A stretch of DNA of 64,000 bases. It comes from DATJPW01 sp963752855. Its GTDB lineage: Bacteria > Desulfobacterota > Desulfomonilia > Desulfomonilales > Desulfomonilaceae. The stretch spans positions 7,559 through 71,558 of the forward strand of contig CAVVZX010000007.1 of assembly GCA_963752855.1 (NCBI GenBank), in the 5' to 3' direction. The notes beneath the pieces are model-generated. The model did not search any database. It was given only the letters and a program-made list of their open reading frames with translations, and was not told the DNA's origin. The translations under genes were made by a program, and so were the position numbers. This document shows, in pieces, positions 18,323-28,742 of this stretch; the first letter of the stretch is position 1; each line of letters opens with the position of its first letter.

Positions 18323-20150
18323 TTGGCAGAGCAAAGGATTCTTATCCTAGACAGACAATGGGATTTGGGCAGTACTGTTGAGAAGTATTTTGCCCAGAAA
18401 GAACTGGAATACCAGAGTACTGGTGGTGGACTCGGTGGCTCGGGCAGTTCAGACAATGACAAATCATGCTGTAGGTCTGGTGATTTCAAATCATGAGGCG
18501 TCCGGCGGCATCAACGGTCTGGAGTTGCTACGCGAAGTGCGGGACAGCGCGTTCCCCGTGCGCACATTACTGGTGGCGGATCCGTCTTTGGAAAGTGATC
18601 GAAACACTGCCCTCACCTTGGGTTGCGCCAGCTATTTCATAAGACCGGTTCCGGAAGATAAGCTTTGCGATCTGCTCTTCAACATGCTTCAAGCGCACCA
18701 AGGTTTTACAGGCAAAGTTGTCGGGATGAGGTTGGAGGACATAGTTCAGCTGCTTTGCTATCGCAGGGAGAGCACGCTGCTGACCGTATTCCATAATGGA
18801 GTTAAGGGAACGATTTTCGTGCATAACGGGGGAATTGTGCATTCCCAGTGCGGCCCCGTTATCGGCGTAGACGCTTTCTACGAAATCCTTGAATGGGAGA
18901 ATGGCGAATTCCTCTCACAAGTGATTTTCGACGTCCCGGAACAGACCATCTTTCTCGACTGGCAGAGCCTTCTTATGGAAGGGATTCGCCAGAAGGACGA
19001 AATTCGGCATGCCCTGTCTCCCGTCGCGGAGGCAAGGACGGATAATCATGTCATGCCCATGTCCTTGCGTCCGGAGCCCGTTCCCAGGATTGAAGCGGAA
19101 GCTGCGGAAGGGCCTGCCAGGAGAATAATGATCGTTGACGATTCGCGCTTCATACGGAAGATAGTTCAAGAAATAATCGAGTCAGATTCGGCCCTGAGCG
19201 TCGCAGGGTACGCGACCAACGGGCAGGACGCTCTTGCCAAACTAGAGGAAATCAGGCCCGATTTAATACTCCTTGACTGGGACATGCCCGTCATGAAGGG
19301 CAGTACGGCTCTCATGCACATCATGATCAAGACGCCCTGCCCGGTGATCGTCCTGAGTAGTTTTGCGGGCGGAGTCGGAGCGAATCCTATTGATTTGCTG
19401 TGCCTGGGAGGAGTGGATTTCCTCCGAAAGCCTCAAAACAATTGGCGTCTCGACGGTCGTGCAGATGACCTGGTGCGTCGTGTAAAAGAAGCCTGCTCCA
19501 TCAAGTTCGACCGAATCAGGCGCGTCAGGGTCCCGCCTCAGATCGATCGCAAGCCTGATCCCCAACGTGACGCGAGTCCTGCAAAGTTTCTTACGATTGT
19601 GGGCTCCTCCGTAGGCGGGTCCGCGGATTTGATTCGTCTGATCCCATTTTTGCCGGCAGAACTGCCCTCCGCTGTCATCGCGGTGCATGACATGCAACAG
19701 GAGGCCCTGCCCGCGTTTGTTGACTATCTGGAAAGGCGCAGCCGAATCGAAGTTCAACTATTGAAACCGGGCTCAGTGTTGGCGCGAGGCGTTTGTTATA
19801 TTCACCCTGCGGCAGTGCCCGTCGAGTTGGTGAAAGGTCCTAACGGTATGGCGGTCGAGACACATACCACTCTTAAAAATCATATGCCTTTGGATCATCT
19901 GCTTATTTCGGCATCCAAGGTTTTGAAAGCCAATCTCCTCGCTGTTCTGCTGTCGGGCGGTTCGGAACAAGGAGTTGAGGGATTCAGGGCGGTGCGGCGA
20001 GAAGGTGGAGTCACTTTGGCGGAAGACCCTTCATCCAGCGCAAGTCCGCAAATGGCTGAAGCTGCGGTAAGGCAGGAAACTGTCGATTATGTAGTGCCGG
20101 CTGAGATTTTGGCTGAAAGAATCGAAAAGCTGATCAGGGAATCTGTGTAA
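18323..20150 (+). CDS. Receiver-DUF4388-receiver-CheB methylesterase-like protein (one frameshift)
   Basis: Roughly 608 residues. The TTG start at 18323 follows AAGGAG. The first 33 codons (AEQRILILDRQWDLGSTV) are in one frame and join the 590-codon frame near 18420. Order: pseudo-receiver (phosphoacceptor position reads LVISNHEAS, Asn instead of Asp), DUF4388, a complete receiver (DLILLDWDMPVMKG, Lys in FLRKPQ), then a CheB esterase domain. The esterase keeps the Ser (IVGSSVGGS), but the His position reads AVHDMQ and the Asp loop reads LLSGGSEQG, so two of three catalytic residues look lost. It may be a phospho-dependent scaffold rather than a demethylase. First large gene of the chemosensory operon. 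Confidence 0.85.
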
Positions 20151-20185
20151 GATTTTCAACGATCCCGATGACAGGAGACCTTCCA

Positions 20186-20728
20186 ATGAACGGTGGGGAC
20201 CAAAAAGCAAGGGCGATTCCGGAACCGGAGCAGTTAGCTCAGCTCATAAGCTTCTCCGTCGGTTCCGAGCTTTTCGGCGTGGAGATCCTGGTGGTCCAGG
20301 AAATCATCATGATGTCGGCCATAACGGAGATTCCGAATGCGCCCGACTTCGTAGAAGGGGTCATCAACCTTCGAGGAAACATTATTCCGGTCTTGGACCT
20401 GAAACGGAGACTTCGGTTACGCAATTATCAGCCGCCGGAAGTCAAGGCCGGCGCCCGGATCCTGGTGGTAGAGATTGAAGGTAATGTGACCGGCTTCATC
20501 GTGGATTCGGTGGCAAAGGTCCTCAGTGTGCCGACTTCCAAAATCCTGCCGCCGCCTGACATAGTGGTTGCAGGGGTGCAGAGTCAATATATCAACGGGG
20601 TCCTGCACATGGATCGCGGCATCTTGGTAATACTTGATTTCAGGAGGATACTCTCCATCGAGGAAAAGGACGCTCTAAGCGGTATATCTCAGCCGAGCCC
20701 CACTGTCTTGGAACGGGCCTCGACGTAA
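20186..20728 (+). CDS. cheW: CheW coupling protein
   Basis: 180 residues from the ATG at 20186, preceded by GGAGACC at about eight bases; an earlier ATG at 20168 lacks a ribosome site. The CheW fold is complete: QLISFSVGSELFGVEILVVQ, IPNAPDFVEGVINLRGNIIP, VEGNVTG-like core and ILPPPDIVVAGVQSQYINGV. It links the chemoreceptor to CheA at the membrane array. Directly upstream is the CheB-like protein and downstream the chemoreceptor, all on one strand. Confidence 0.93.
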   Translation: MNGGDQKARAIPEPEQLAQLISFSVGSELFGVEILVVQEIIMMSAITEIPNAPDFVEGVINLRGNIIPVLDLKRRLRLRNYQPPEVKAGARILVVEIEGNVTGFIVDSVAKVLSVPTSKILPPPDIVVAGVQSQYINGVLHMDRGILVILDFRRILSIEEKDALSGISQPSPTVLERAST

Positions 20729-20855
20729 TTTGAGGGCGCCATTCGCTATTTCCGGGAAAACGGGAATTAAGGAAAAATATCCCAGTTTATGAATTTGATC
20801 GAAACAACATGCGTTACGCTACAAAAATAATGGAAAAATCCCAGGAGGAAAGGCC

Positions 20856-23273
20856 ATGAAGATACCCTTAATACCCCGTCTCGTGGGAAGCCTCAGGAAC
20901 AAGCTTCTGCTCTATACTCTTGCTCATTATGATCATTCCCGTCGTAGTCGCGGCGGTCGTCGGTTATTGGACTTTTGGCGGCCAAGCCGAGAAAGCAGCT
21001 ATGCGTGAGACTACTAACGTAGCCAAATCCGCTGGACAGGTCCTAAACGGGTTTATGAATGACCGTATAAACGATGTCGTCGTATGGGCCGACTTGAGAT
21101 TGATGAAAGAAGCTATCGAAGTGGCCGAAGTCCGGGAGGACGCGTCTCAGGCTCTGAGAGAAGTTGTGAAAGCTTATGGATCGTATGAGGCCTTCTTGCT
21201 TGCCGATTCGAAGGGCAATTGTGTCGCGTCCAGTTGGCCGGCGCTCGTAGCCACAGACTTGTCAGCTAATGAGGCCTTTAAAGCTGCGAAAGAAGGAAAA
21301 CTGAGCGTTCAGTGAATTTGAAAGATCTCCCATTGTGGAGCAGATCGATCCTGATTCTAAAGGATGGACAGTTGCGATTTCTGCGCCGGTCAAGGTGGGG
21401 ACAAATGTGATCGGAGTAATAATAGGTTATGTGAAATGGTCTGCTGTCGAACGGCTTCTAGCGGGAATCCCAGTGGGTCAAACCGGGTATGTCTACGTTC
21501 TGGACAAGAATCAGCGGGTCGTAATCCATAGAGACAAGGCATATTATGGCAAGACTCCCGTCGAAGTGGGAGCGCCGGCTGTGGTGCAAGATGCGTTCAA
21601 GGCGCGGAATACTTTCGCTAAGTATGAATTCAAGAATCCCGAGACCGGCAGGATGGACAATAAACTTGTTGGGATAGATTATCCTGCAAGATTTCGGAAG
21701 CTTTAAAAGCTTGGGCTGGGGAGTTGGGGCAGGCGGCCGACCAAAGTGAGTTGAGCCCGCGTTTATATGACATCATTTTGATACCCTTCGATCGTGGTCG
21801 TTGTTGCCTTGTTGCTGGTGGCGATCGCGGCTGTTTTGATTTCACGAAGAATTACCCGGCCGATGGTGAGCCTGTCAGACACTATGGACCAGGTAGGCCA
21901 GAATTTGGACCTTACTATGCGCGCGCCGGTTCTTTCATCGGATGAATCGGGACGAACCGCGGCCACATTCAACGATCTTTTGGAACGGCTCCAGGATGCT
22001 TTTGCGGGGGTTCTCAAAGGCGTTGAACGTGTGCGCCAATCTTCGAGTCAAGTCAACGAGGCGGCCCAACGAATCGTGGTAAACGCCACCGCGCAGGCGG
22101 AACGTGCCAGAAACGTGCTGGAGCGCGTGGGCGCCATGGGTGAGACGGCCCGTGAAGTTTCGGGCAACGCGGAGGAAACCCTCAAGACTGCCTCGTCCAC
22201 CGCGGGATCTCTTCAGAAGATGGCCTCTGAAATTCAGGACGTCGCCAAAATCGCGGGTGACCAGGACCAAGCCAGTGTCGAAGGCGAATCCATCGTAGAC
22301 GCGATGGGAGCTACGGCGAAGGAGGTTTCCGGAAAGGCCGGTGAGCAGTTTACCTCGGCCCGGCAGACAGAAGAGGCTGTTAACCGTATGGCCACGCACG
22401 ATCGAGGGTATGACCCAGAGCGCTGTCGAGGCTTCGCGTCAATCAGAATTGACGGACCGGTTTGCGCGTGAAGGAGGCGATGCCGTCGACAAAGTCGTCG
22501 AAGGTATGAAAGGCATCGCAGAAAGTGCGGAGCAGATCAACGAAATCATGGTGGTGATCTCCTCCATCGCCGAACAAACTAACCTTCTTGCATTAAATGC
22601 TGCTATCGAGGCGGCCCGGGCCGGCGAGCACGGTAAGGGGTTCGCAGTCGTCGCGGATGAAGTCCGGAAGCTGGCAGAAAGAACTGCGGAGTCCACCAAT
22701 GAAATCGCTGATTTGATCAAACTCAGTAACAAAAGGGTGGAAGAAGGCCAGAAACTCTCAGCGACCAGCCGTGAAGCCCTTGCGCAAATTCAGGACGCTG
22801 TCGCCAGAACCAATGCTCTCATTAGCGGAATCTCCGAAGGGACCGTTCGCCAGATCGATGACGCAACTAGGGTCCAGCAGGCGATGACACAACTTACGGC
22901 TCTGGCTCAGGACATTATGAGCCTGACCGGTGAGCAGGCGACCCGTAGAGAAAGGGCCGCAGCAATTATGACTGATATTAGAGGACTTAGCCGTAATATT
23001 GCTGTGCGAGCAAGTTCCGAGGTGGAAGTCTCCTCAACGGTTACTCAAGAAATGGCCGACGTTACGGGGCGTGCGGAGAACATCACCAAATTGACGGGGT
23101 TGCAAACGGAGCGAGCCGCGGCTCTTCGGCAGATCATGACGGAAATGGCCGAAGTCGCTATGACGAACGCGCAAGGAGCTGCCGGAGCTTCTGAGACCAC
23201 ACAGGGGCTGGTGGAACTGTCGGAAGAATTGGGTGACCTCATTGGCCAGTTCAGGGTCTCCCTGGAAGCTTGA
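20856..23273 (+). CDS. Methyl-accepting chemotaxis protein with Cache sensor (several frameshifts)
   Basis: Start at 20856 after AGGAGG. The protein is spread over three frames but reads continuously when joined: TM1 (LLIMIIPVVVAAVVGYW), a Cache-like periplasmic sensor (YEAFLLADSKGNCVAS, GYVYVLDKNQRVVIHRD), TM2 (VVVALLLVAIAAVLIS) with HAMP (RRITRPMVSLSD), and the signalling hairpin with NLLALNAAIEAARAGE and GKGFAVVADEVRKLAE. The breaks lie near 20916, 21310, 21690-21790 and 22398; at 21310 and 22398 a single extra base explains them. Glu/Gln-rich heptads around the tip could be methylated, yet no cheR is present in the window. About 800 residues if intact. Ligand unknown. Confidence 0.85.
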
Positions 23274-23330
23274 TCGCCGAGCTAAATGATAGTTGGGCAG
23301 CGCTATTTGGCGCCGAGTGTGAGGTGAATA

Positions 23331-23696
23331 ATGGGTTCTCGGGTCCTGGTGGTGGATGACTCGGGGTTCATGCGCAAGAGGATCGCGGAAGAGCTTCTGG
23401 CTCATGGACATTCGGTCATCGGGCAAGCAAAAAGCGGTAATGAGGCCGTTGAAATGTACAGATCTCTCAAACCGGATATTGTCACTATGGATATCACCAT
23501 GAGAGACATGGATGGACTTACCGCGGCAAAACAGATCCTTGCGGAAGATCCGGATGCCAAGATTATTTTCGTGACCATATTGCGTGATGAAAAAGTCAGC
23601 GCGGAAGCGGAAAAATTGGGCGCTGTCGGATTCATTAACAAGGCGGACCATCTGTCGATTTCCAAATTCATAGAGGGAATGAAACGGAAAGAATAG
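23331..23696 (+). CDS. cheY: CheY-like single-domain response regulator
   Basis: 121 residues, one receiver domain. Acidic pair in VLVVDDSGFMRK, phosphoacceptor Asp in DIVTMDITMRDMDG, Thr in IIFVTIL and Lys in GFINKADH. The hydrophobic fill matches the CheY family. GAGGTG lies five bases before the ATG. It sits between the chemoreceptor and the HAMP protein, so it is the likely diffusible output of the CheA kinase. No flagellar gene is nearby, so the target may not be a flagellar motor. Confidence 0.92.
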   Translation: MGSRVLVVDDSGFMRKRIAEELLAHGHSVIGQAKSGNEAVEMYRSLKPDIVTMDITMRDMDGLTAAKQILAEDPDAKIIFVTILRDEKVSAEAEKLGAVGFINKADHLSISKFIEGMKRKE

Positions 23697-23701
23697 ACCA
23701 A

Positions 23702-24391
23702 ATGGCGCGTCAATTTTCCCGGAATGAAGCAATCCCAAGCGCCGCCGAAGGCGATGTGGATTCTCCAAAGGATTCTCTGAGGCTATTTTCCGCTATCGTC
23801 AAGAACAGACTTGTTTTGATCTTCTGTTTATTGGCCTTGGTAGCATTGGCCGCCAACATAAAGGTTATCGTGGATCTTGATAGCGGGATAAGCGCAAGAG
23901 ATAAGACGCACGAGTTGTCTCTGGGAGAAAAAGCCTCCAACTCAGCCAACTTGTCGGAATTTACCGAAGATCTCAGAGTCCGCTTATTTGTGCTTCTCGG
24001 GATTCTTGCAGCGTCTTTAGGATCGATTCTCTATTTGTATGTGACACGATCCCTTATACCTTTGCGCAAGGTCATCCACGCCACTGACGCGATGTCGAAA
24101 GGAAATCTAAGCGTCACCGCGCCAGTGGGTAATGATAATGATATTGGGGCACTTGGCGCCGCGGTTAACGAGCTTTCAGCAAATTTTCAGGAAGTAGTGC
24201 TGCTAACTGGAGTCACCGCTGGAAATTCTGTTGCGGCCATCGAAAAAATCGAAAAGACCTTGAATGAGGAGCCCTTGACGCCTAACGCTGACTTAAAGCA
24301 GCAGGTGGGTTCTATTAAGACGAGACATGCAGACGTTGAGCAGCTTCGTGCAAAAATTCAAATTCTACAGGGCTCGTTTCGATGGTCGTAA
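23702..24391 (+). CDS. Membrane HAMP-domain protein without a signalling domain
   Basis: 229 residues starting six bases after the CheY stop. TM1 (LVLIFCLLALVALAANI, about 37-55), a short periplasmic loop of about 35 residues, TM2 (LFVLLGILAASLGSILYLYV), then a HAMP domain (TRSLIPLRKVIHATDAMSKG) and a helical tail with no kinase, MCP hairpin or cyclase domain. The loop is too short for a usual ligand-binding fold. It may insert into the array and modulate the receptor or CheA. A truncated chemoreceptor is the other possibility. Function unknown. Confidence 0.7.
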   Translation: MARQFSRNEAIPSAAEGDVDSPKDSLRLFSAIVKNRLVLIFCLLALVALAANIKVIVDLDSGISARDKTHELSLGEKASNSANLSEFTEDLRVRLFVLLGILAASLGSILYLYVTRSLIPLRKVIHATDAMSKGNLSVTAPVGNDNDIGALGAAVNELSANFQEVVLLTGVTAGNSVAAIEKIEKTLNEEPLTPNADLKQQVGSIKTRHADVEQLRAKIQILQGSFRWS

Positions 24392-24528
24392 GGTAAAGCC
24401 GTGCGACCGCGAAGTTGACAGTTCGATGTGATTTGCGCCTTGCATCCGACGCCGTAGATCGAGGCCGTTTGGATAACCAAACCGGAAAGTATCCGTGTTT
24501 TAGACGGCCATCGTGAAAGGGAAGCGCG

Positions 24529-27500
24529 ATGATAGATATTCAGATTCTTCAAGATTACTGTAACGAAGCCAGAGAGCTTCTTGAAGAAATGGACAGCAAT
24601 CTCTTATTGATCGAGCGCGATGGGGCTAAACAGGACCTGCTGAACAATATCTTCCGCGCGGTGCATTGCATAAAAGGTTCTGCTCAATATATCGGGCTCG
24701 AGCGCTCCAGCGCTTTGACTCATGGTTTGGAAAATCTATTGGACCGACTTCGTGAAGGGATGATCGAGCTGGATCCCAAAATCGCTGATTTCCTCTTTCG
24801 CTCGAAAGATCTCATTTCGGTCCTGGTAAATGAAGTCTCGGCAGACCATGAGGAAAAATCGGAGATCGTAGCTGTCATGCAAGAATTGGAAGCCATCGTC
24901 GGAAAAACCGGCGAAATTATTCCCCAAGTTGTGTTGGAGCAGACAGAACAAGTGGCTTCCTCCGGCGAGCAAGCTGACAGTCCGGTCGTAGAAGCGGAGC
25001 ATGGAGGCCCAGTATCCGATGAATCCGCAGCCGAGGACCTCGATGTCCAATGGCGGCTGGATGATATTGCGCACGCACAAACGGAAGAACCTGTGACAGA
25101 GACTCCGAAAATATTTCAAACAGATGACTCCGTCACTGTGGATACCTTTAATCAGGCAACGATTGAGGAGACTGCGTCGCACCTGCTGAATATAGCCCTA
25201 TATCTGGATGATCTCCAGGACGGGGTGCGTCCAAGTGAAATACTCGACCCGTTGCTTGAAACCGTCATTAAAGTGAAAGAATCATTCTCGGCCACCCGGA
25301 TGCAGCAACCACATGCGATTCTGGCAAATATCGAAGATCGACTCAATCTGATTGAACCTTCGAAGGAGCGTCTTTCGGTTGGCGAAATAGATGAGTTGCG
25401 GTCTCTGCTGAATACTCTCAGAGTTTATTATCCTCAGGAACTTTTTCCACTTTCGGAAGATGGGGTAATGCCTGTTAGCTCGAATGGCGCCGCCGAGCCA
25501 ACAGCAGATGTTTCTCCCTTTGTTCGCGAGCTGTCGGCAATTCCAGGGCTCGATCTTGCCATTGCCGGAGCGATTGAGAAAGCCGGTTTCTTTTCCAGAG
25601 AGGACCTAAGTGGGGCAACATGGGCTGATCTCCTCAAAATCCCGGGAACTACGCCCTCGATAGCTGAAGCGCTATTTCGGTATGCAGGCGCAGCGCAAGT
25701 TTCATCTAAATCCCAGCAGGCGCAGCGCAAATCTAGTGACATATCCATGCTCGCTGATGTTGATGACGATCTTTTAAGAGAATTTGAGCAGGTCTTGGAT
25801 GACGCCTTTGCTCCGAAACAGCAGGTCGAGTTACCTTCCTTGCATGGAGGTCCCGCTGCAGATCTCTTGCAAGAAGTGGGAGTAGTGGGAGAAGACGGTG
25901 ATCGTGAAATAATCGAAATTTTCTTAGGTTATGGATATGAAATCCTGGACAAACTTCGGTCTGTTGTTGCCAAGATAGCTCGCCGTGCGGTAACCGCTAA
26001 TGACATGCTGTTGTGCGCCGATTGGATAAAATCAATTCGTTCGTCATCAGGATATATGGATTATCGGAAGCTCGAGTCGTTCCTGGACGACTGGTATGAA
26101 AAAACCTTATGGGCCGCGGATCACCTCGACTCGCTCTCAGACAAGGACATTTTGTTTATGCAGGAGAACCTGGCGAAATTTCAAGATTTCCTTCACGGCA
26201 TGGAACGGGTCCTGAATCCCGAAGTCGAAGCCCCGAAAACGACTTTCGCTCCAGCTCAGGAGTTTGCCGCGATGGGATCGCAAGGCGCGCCACCGGTTTC
26301 CCCTGTCGCCGCCCAACCAACCCAGGTTCAGCCTCCCCCGGTTGTAGCCGAGACAAAAGTTCGAATTCCCAAGGTAGCGCCGAGGGAGGTACCGGAGCAA
26401 CCCATCGCAGTTATGACGCATCTTCAGACGGTAGAGCCAGTACAGCAGATTGTTTCACCTGCGTCGGAAGATCACACATCAGAATCTGCGGTGTTTCAGG
26501 AAATGCTCTTGGAAAGGAATGCGCAAGAGAGCGCCGTTGTCAGGACGATGCGTGTCGATTCGATGAAAGTGGACACCCTTCTCAATCAGGTGGGAGAACT
26601 AGTGGTGAACCGATCTTACGTCGAACGCTTGTCGCAGAATCTAAAAGATTTTCACCGACTTTTGATCACAGTTGGTCAAGCGGGCAGGCAGATAGGTAAA
26701 AAGGAAATCCAGTCGGCGCGGGAACTCGCGACCAAGGTCGGTGAGGCGAGTGTTTCTCTCGGACGGGTAGCCAATGACATTCAAGAAGGTGTCATGAAGC
26801 TCCGGATGCTGCCTATTGGACAATTGTTCAATAGGATGCCCCGTCTTATCAGGGACCTATCACGGCGGGTGGGCAAAGAGGTGAATCTTGAAGTCCATGG
26901 AGCCGACACAGAAGTGGACAAGCGAGTTATCGAACAGATTTATAATCCGTTAGTTCACTTGGTGAGAAATGCCGTGGACCATGGAATCGAGGACAAAGAG
27001 GCCCGCAAAGCCGCCGGCAAGAACGAACAAGGACTGTTAACATTGCGTGCCTATACCCAGGGGAGCCAGGTTATTGTGGACGTGGAGGATGATGGAGCAG
27101 GCATAAATACCGCGGGAGTCCTGGAAAAAGCCGTAGCCGGCGGATTGATAGACCCACAAGCTGCTAGAGGCCTTTCACATCACGAAATTTACAATTTCCT
27201 GTTTCTCCCAGGTTTTTCGACGAGCAAGACCGTTACCCGTACGTCAGGTCGCGGAGTGGGAATGGACGTGGTGAAGAAGGATGTGGAAAAAATCAACGGT
27301 CATGTGGAAATTGAATCCTGGGAGAATAGGGGTACGCGAGTCTCTATAAAAATACCTCTAACATTGGCGATTATTCAGACATTGCTGATCCGGACTTCAG
27401 ATCATCTTTTTGCTATTCCTATGGCCGCCGTGCGAGAAATAATTCGGATATCCCCGGAAGATATCTCCTCGTTGGAAGGATTTGACGTTATTAAATTCAG

Positions 27501-27858
27501 AGAAGAGACGATACCGGTTACCAGGATCAACGAAGTTTTCAAACTGAGGAATTATTCCTCCTCAATAGATCCTGGATTTTTGGTCCTGACCACTGTCGGA
27601 CAAAGTAGTCTGGGACTTCTGGTGGAAGAGCTGGTCGGCGAGCAAGATGTAGTAATTAAGCCGCTTGGAGAGCATGTCTTTGAAAGCAGGGGACTGGCGG
27701 GTTCCACTATACTTGGTGACGGCGCCATAGCGCTGGTGCTTGATGTTACTGAAATCATCGAAGATGTTGTCTCGACACATCGGCAGTCTGCCCCACGGGG
27801 AGCTTGGGAGGCGCGTCCGGTAGGCCGATTCGAAGAAAGTCAAACTCGAAACGTTTAA
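24529..27858 (+). CDS. cheA: Large CheA histidine kinase with extra HhH-like and Hpt-like modules
   Basis: 1109 residues, intact, far longer than typical CheA (650-700). Order: Hpt with phospho-His46 (AVHCIKGSAQYIG); acidic linker; a helical module about 210-310; a helix-hairpin-helix-like module about 331-388 (LSAIPGLDLAIAGAIEKAGF and LLKIPGTTPSIAEALF); a second Hpt-like bundle about 442-558 whose His position reads ADWIKSIRSSSGYM and so lacks the acceptor; proline-rich linker; dimerisation; HATPase with HLVRNAVDHG, DVEDDGAGI and GRGVGMDVV; C-terminal CheW domain. No clear P2. It should autophosphorylate on His46 and feed the CheY and receiver proteins of the operon. Its output may be exopolysaccharide or motility. 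Confidence 0.92.
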   Translation: MIDIQILQDYCNEARELLEEMDSNLLLIERDGAKQDLLNNIFRAVHCIKGSAQYIGLERSSALTHGLENLLDRLREGMIELDPKIADFLFRSKDLISVLVNEVSADHEEKSEIVAVMQELEAIVGKTGEIIPQVVLEQTEQVASSGEQADSPVVEAEHGGPVSDESAAEDLDVQWRLDDIAHAQTEEPVTETPKIFQTDDSVTVDTFNQATIEETASHLLNIALYLDDLQDGVRPSEILDPLLETVIKVKESFSATRMQQPHAILANIEDRLNLIEPSKERLSVGEIDELRSLLNTLRVYYPQELFPLSEDGVMPVSSNGAAEPTADVSPFVRELSAIPGLDLAIAGAIEKAGFFSREDLSGATWADLLKIPGTTPSIAEALFRYAGAAQVSSKSQQAQRKSSDISMLADVDDDLLREFEQVLDDAFAPKQQVELPSLHGGPAADLLQEVGVVGEDGDREIIEIFLGYGYEILDKLRSVVAKIARRAVTANDMLLCADWIKSIRSSSGYMDYRKLESFLDDWYEKTLWAADHLDSLSDKDILFMQENLAKFQDFLHGMERVLNPEVEAPKTTFAPAQEFAAMGSQGAPPVSPVAAQPTQVQPPPVVAETKVRIPKVAPREVPEQPIAVMTHLQTVEPVQQIVSPASEDHTSESAVFQEMLLERNAQESAVVRTMRVDSMKVDTLLNQVGELVVNRSYVERLSQNLKDFHRLLITVGQAGRQIGKKEIQSARELATKVGEASVSLGRVANDIQEGVMKLRMLPIGQLFNRMPRLIRDLSRRVGKEVNLEVHGADTEVDKRVIEQIYNPLVHLVRNAVDHGIEDKEARKAAGKNEQGLLTLRAYTQGSQVIVDVEDDGAGINTAGVLEKAVAGGLIDPQAARGLSHHEIYNFLFLPGFSTSKTVTRTSGRGVGMDVVKKDVEKINGHVEIESWENRGTRVSIKIPLTLAIIQTLLIRTSDHLFAIPMAAVREIIRISPEDISSLEGFDVIKFREETIPVTRINEVFKLRNYSSSIDPGFLVLTTVGQSSLGLLVEELVGEQDVVIKPLGEHVFESRGLAGSTILGDGAIALVLDVTEIIEDVVSTHRQSAPRGAWEARPVGRFEESQTRNV

Positions 27859-27871
27859 AGGAATTCGTCAC

Positions 27872-28742
27872 ATGGGCCAGGTTATAGCTATCATTAGCCA
27901 GAAGGGCGGAGTAGGCAAAACTTCGACAGCGGTAAACCTGGGCGCGTGTCTTTCGGCAGCTAAGAAAAAGGTCCTTTTGGTCGAAATCGATCCACAATGC
28001 GGGTTATCGAAATGTTTCGGCCTTGACACTCCGGACTTGCGAAGAGGTATCCTGGATATCGTTAAGGACGGCGCGTCGCCGGAAGGAGTTCGCTCCCGTG
28101 GCCATCCAAGATTGCCGCGGCTTGATATCATTCCCGCAAACATTCGATCATTGGCTGAAGAAAGGGACTATTTAGAACTGCTGAGGCTGGACATAGATTG
28201 TTTTCGTCGGTTTCTGGCTAAGTCGAAGGATTCATACGATTACATTTTTATGGATTGTCCGCCAAGGTTGGACAATCCTACATATGCGGCTCTGGTTGCG
28301 GCCGATTCTTATCTCGTCCCCATACAGTGCGAGTATGCGGCGATGGGAACGGTTGGAACGGCATTGAAAGCCGCACTGGAAGTGAAACGAGCTCCATAAC
28401 ACAAGATTAGGTATTTTCGGGTTCGTCTTAACGATGGCGGACAAACGCGCCGGATTCACCCTGAAAGTGGTCCAAGAAGTGCGGCAGTATCTGAAAGATC
28501 ACGTCTTCAAGACTATTATTCCGAGGGACCCCCGTTTGGCCGAAGTTCCTATGAGGCGGGAGCCTGTTATTGCTTACGACATGCAGTCCCCCGGCGCCAA
28601 AGCATATATTCAATTGGCCAGAGAAATATTGGTCAAAACTGAAAGCGGTCGCGCCGAGTCAACGTTCTGCTTAATTGTGTCGGAAACCGGGAGCCCCGGG
28701 GCGCAGAATAGCTGGGAGTCAATAGATAAGAGCGTGCCATGA
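27872..28742 (+). CDS. ParA/MinD-like ATPase in a chemosensory operon (one frameshift)
   Basis: Starts MGQVIAIISQKGGVGKTSTA (deviant Walker A), with EIDPQCGLSKCFG (Walker A') and YDYIFMDCPPRLDNPT (Walker B). The open frame stops at 28399. The missing C-terminal third (GIFGFVLTMADKRAGFTL, PMRREPVIAYDMQSPGAKAY) follows directly in another frame and ends at 28742. One extra C near 28396 explains it. About 289 residues when joined. Lies 13 bases after cheA and overlaps the next gene (ATGA). Such ParA proteins position chemoreceptor arrays or plasmids; no ParB is adjacent, so array positioning is favoured (inference). Confidence 0.88.

Noticed and set aside
20856..23273. Several separate small chemotaxis genes
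   Set aside because: The pieces read in order as one Cache-HAMP-MCP protein with single-base breaks, so a single frameshifted gene is the better call.
26109..26699. 196-codon frame inside cheA
   Set aside because: A shadow of the intact 1109-codon kinase frame.
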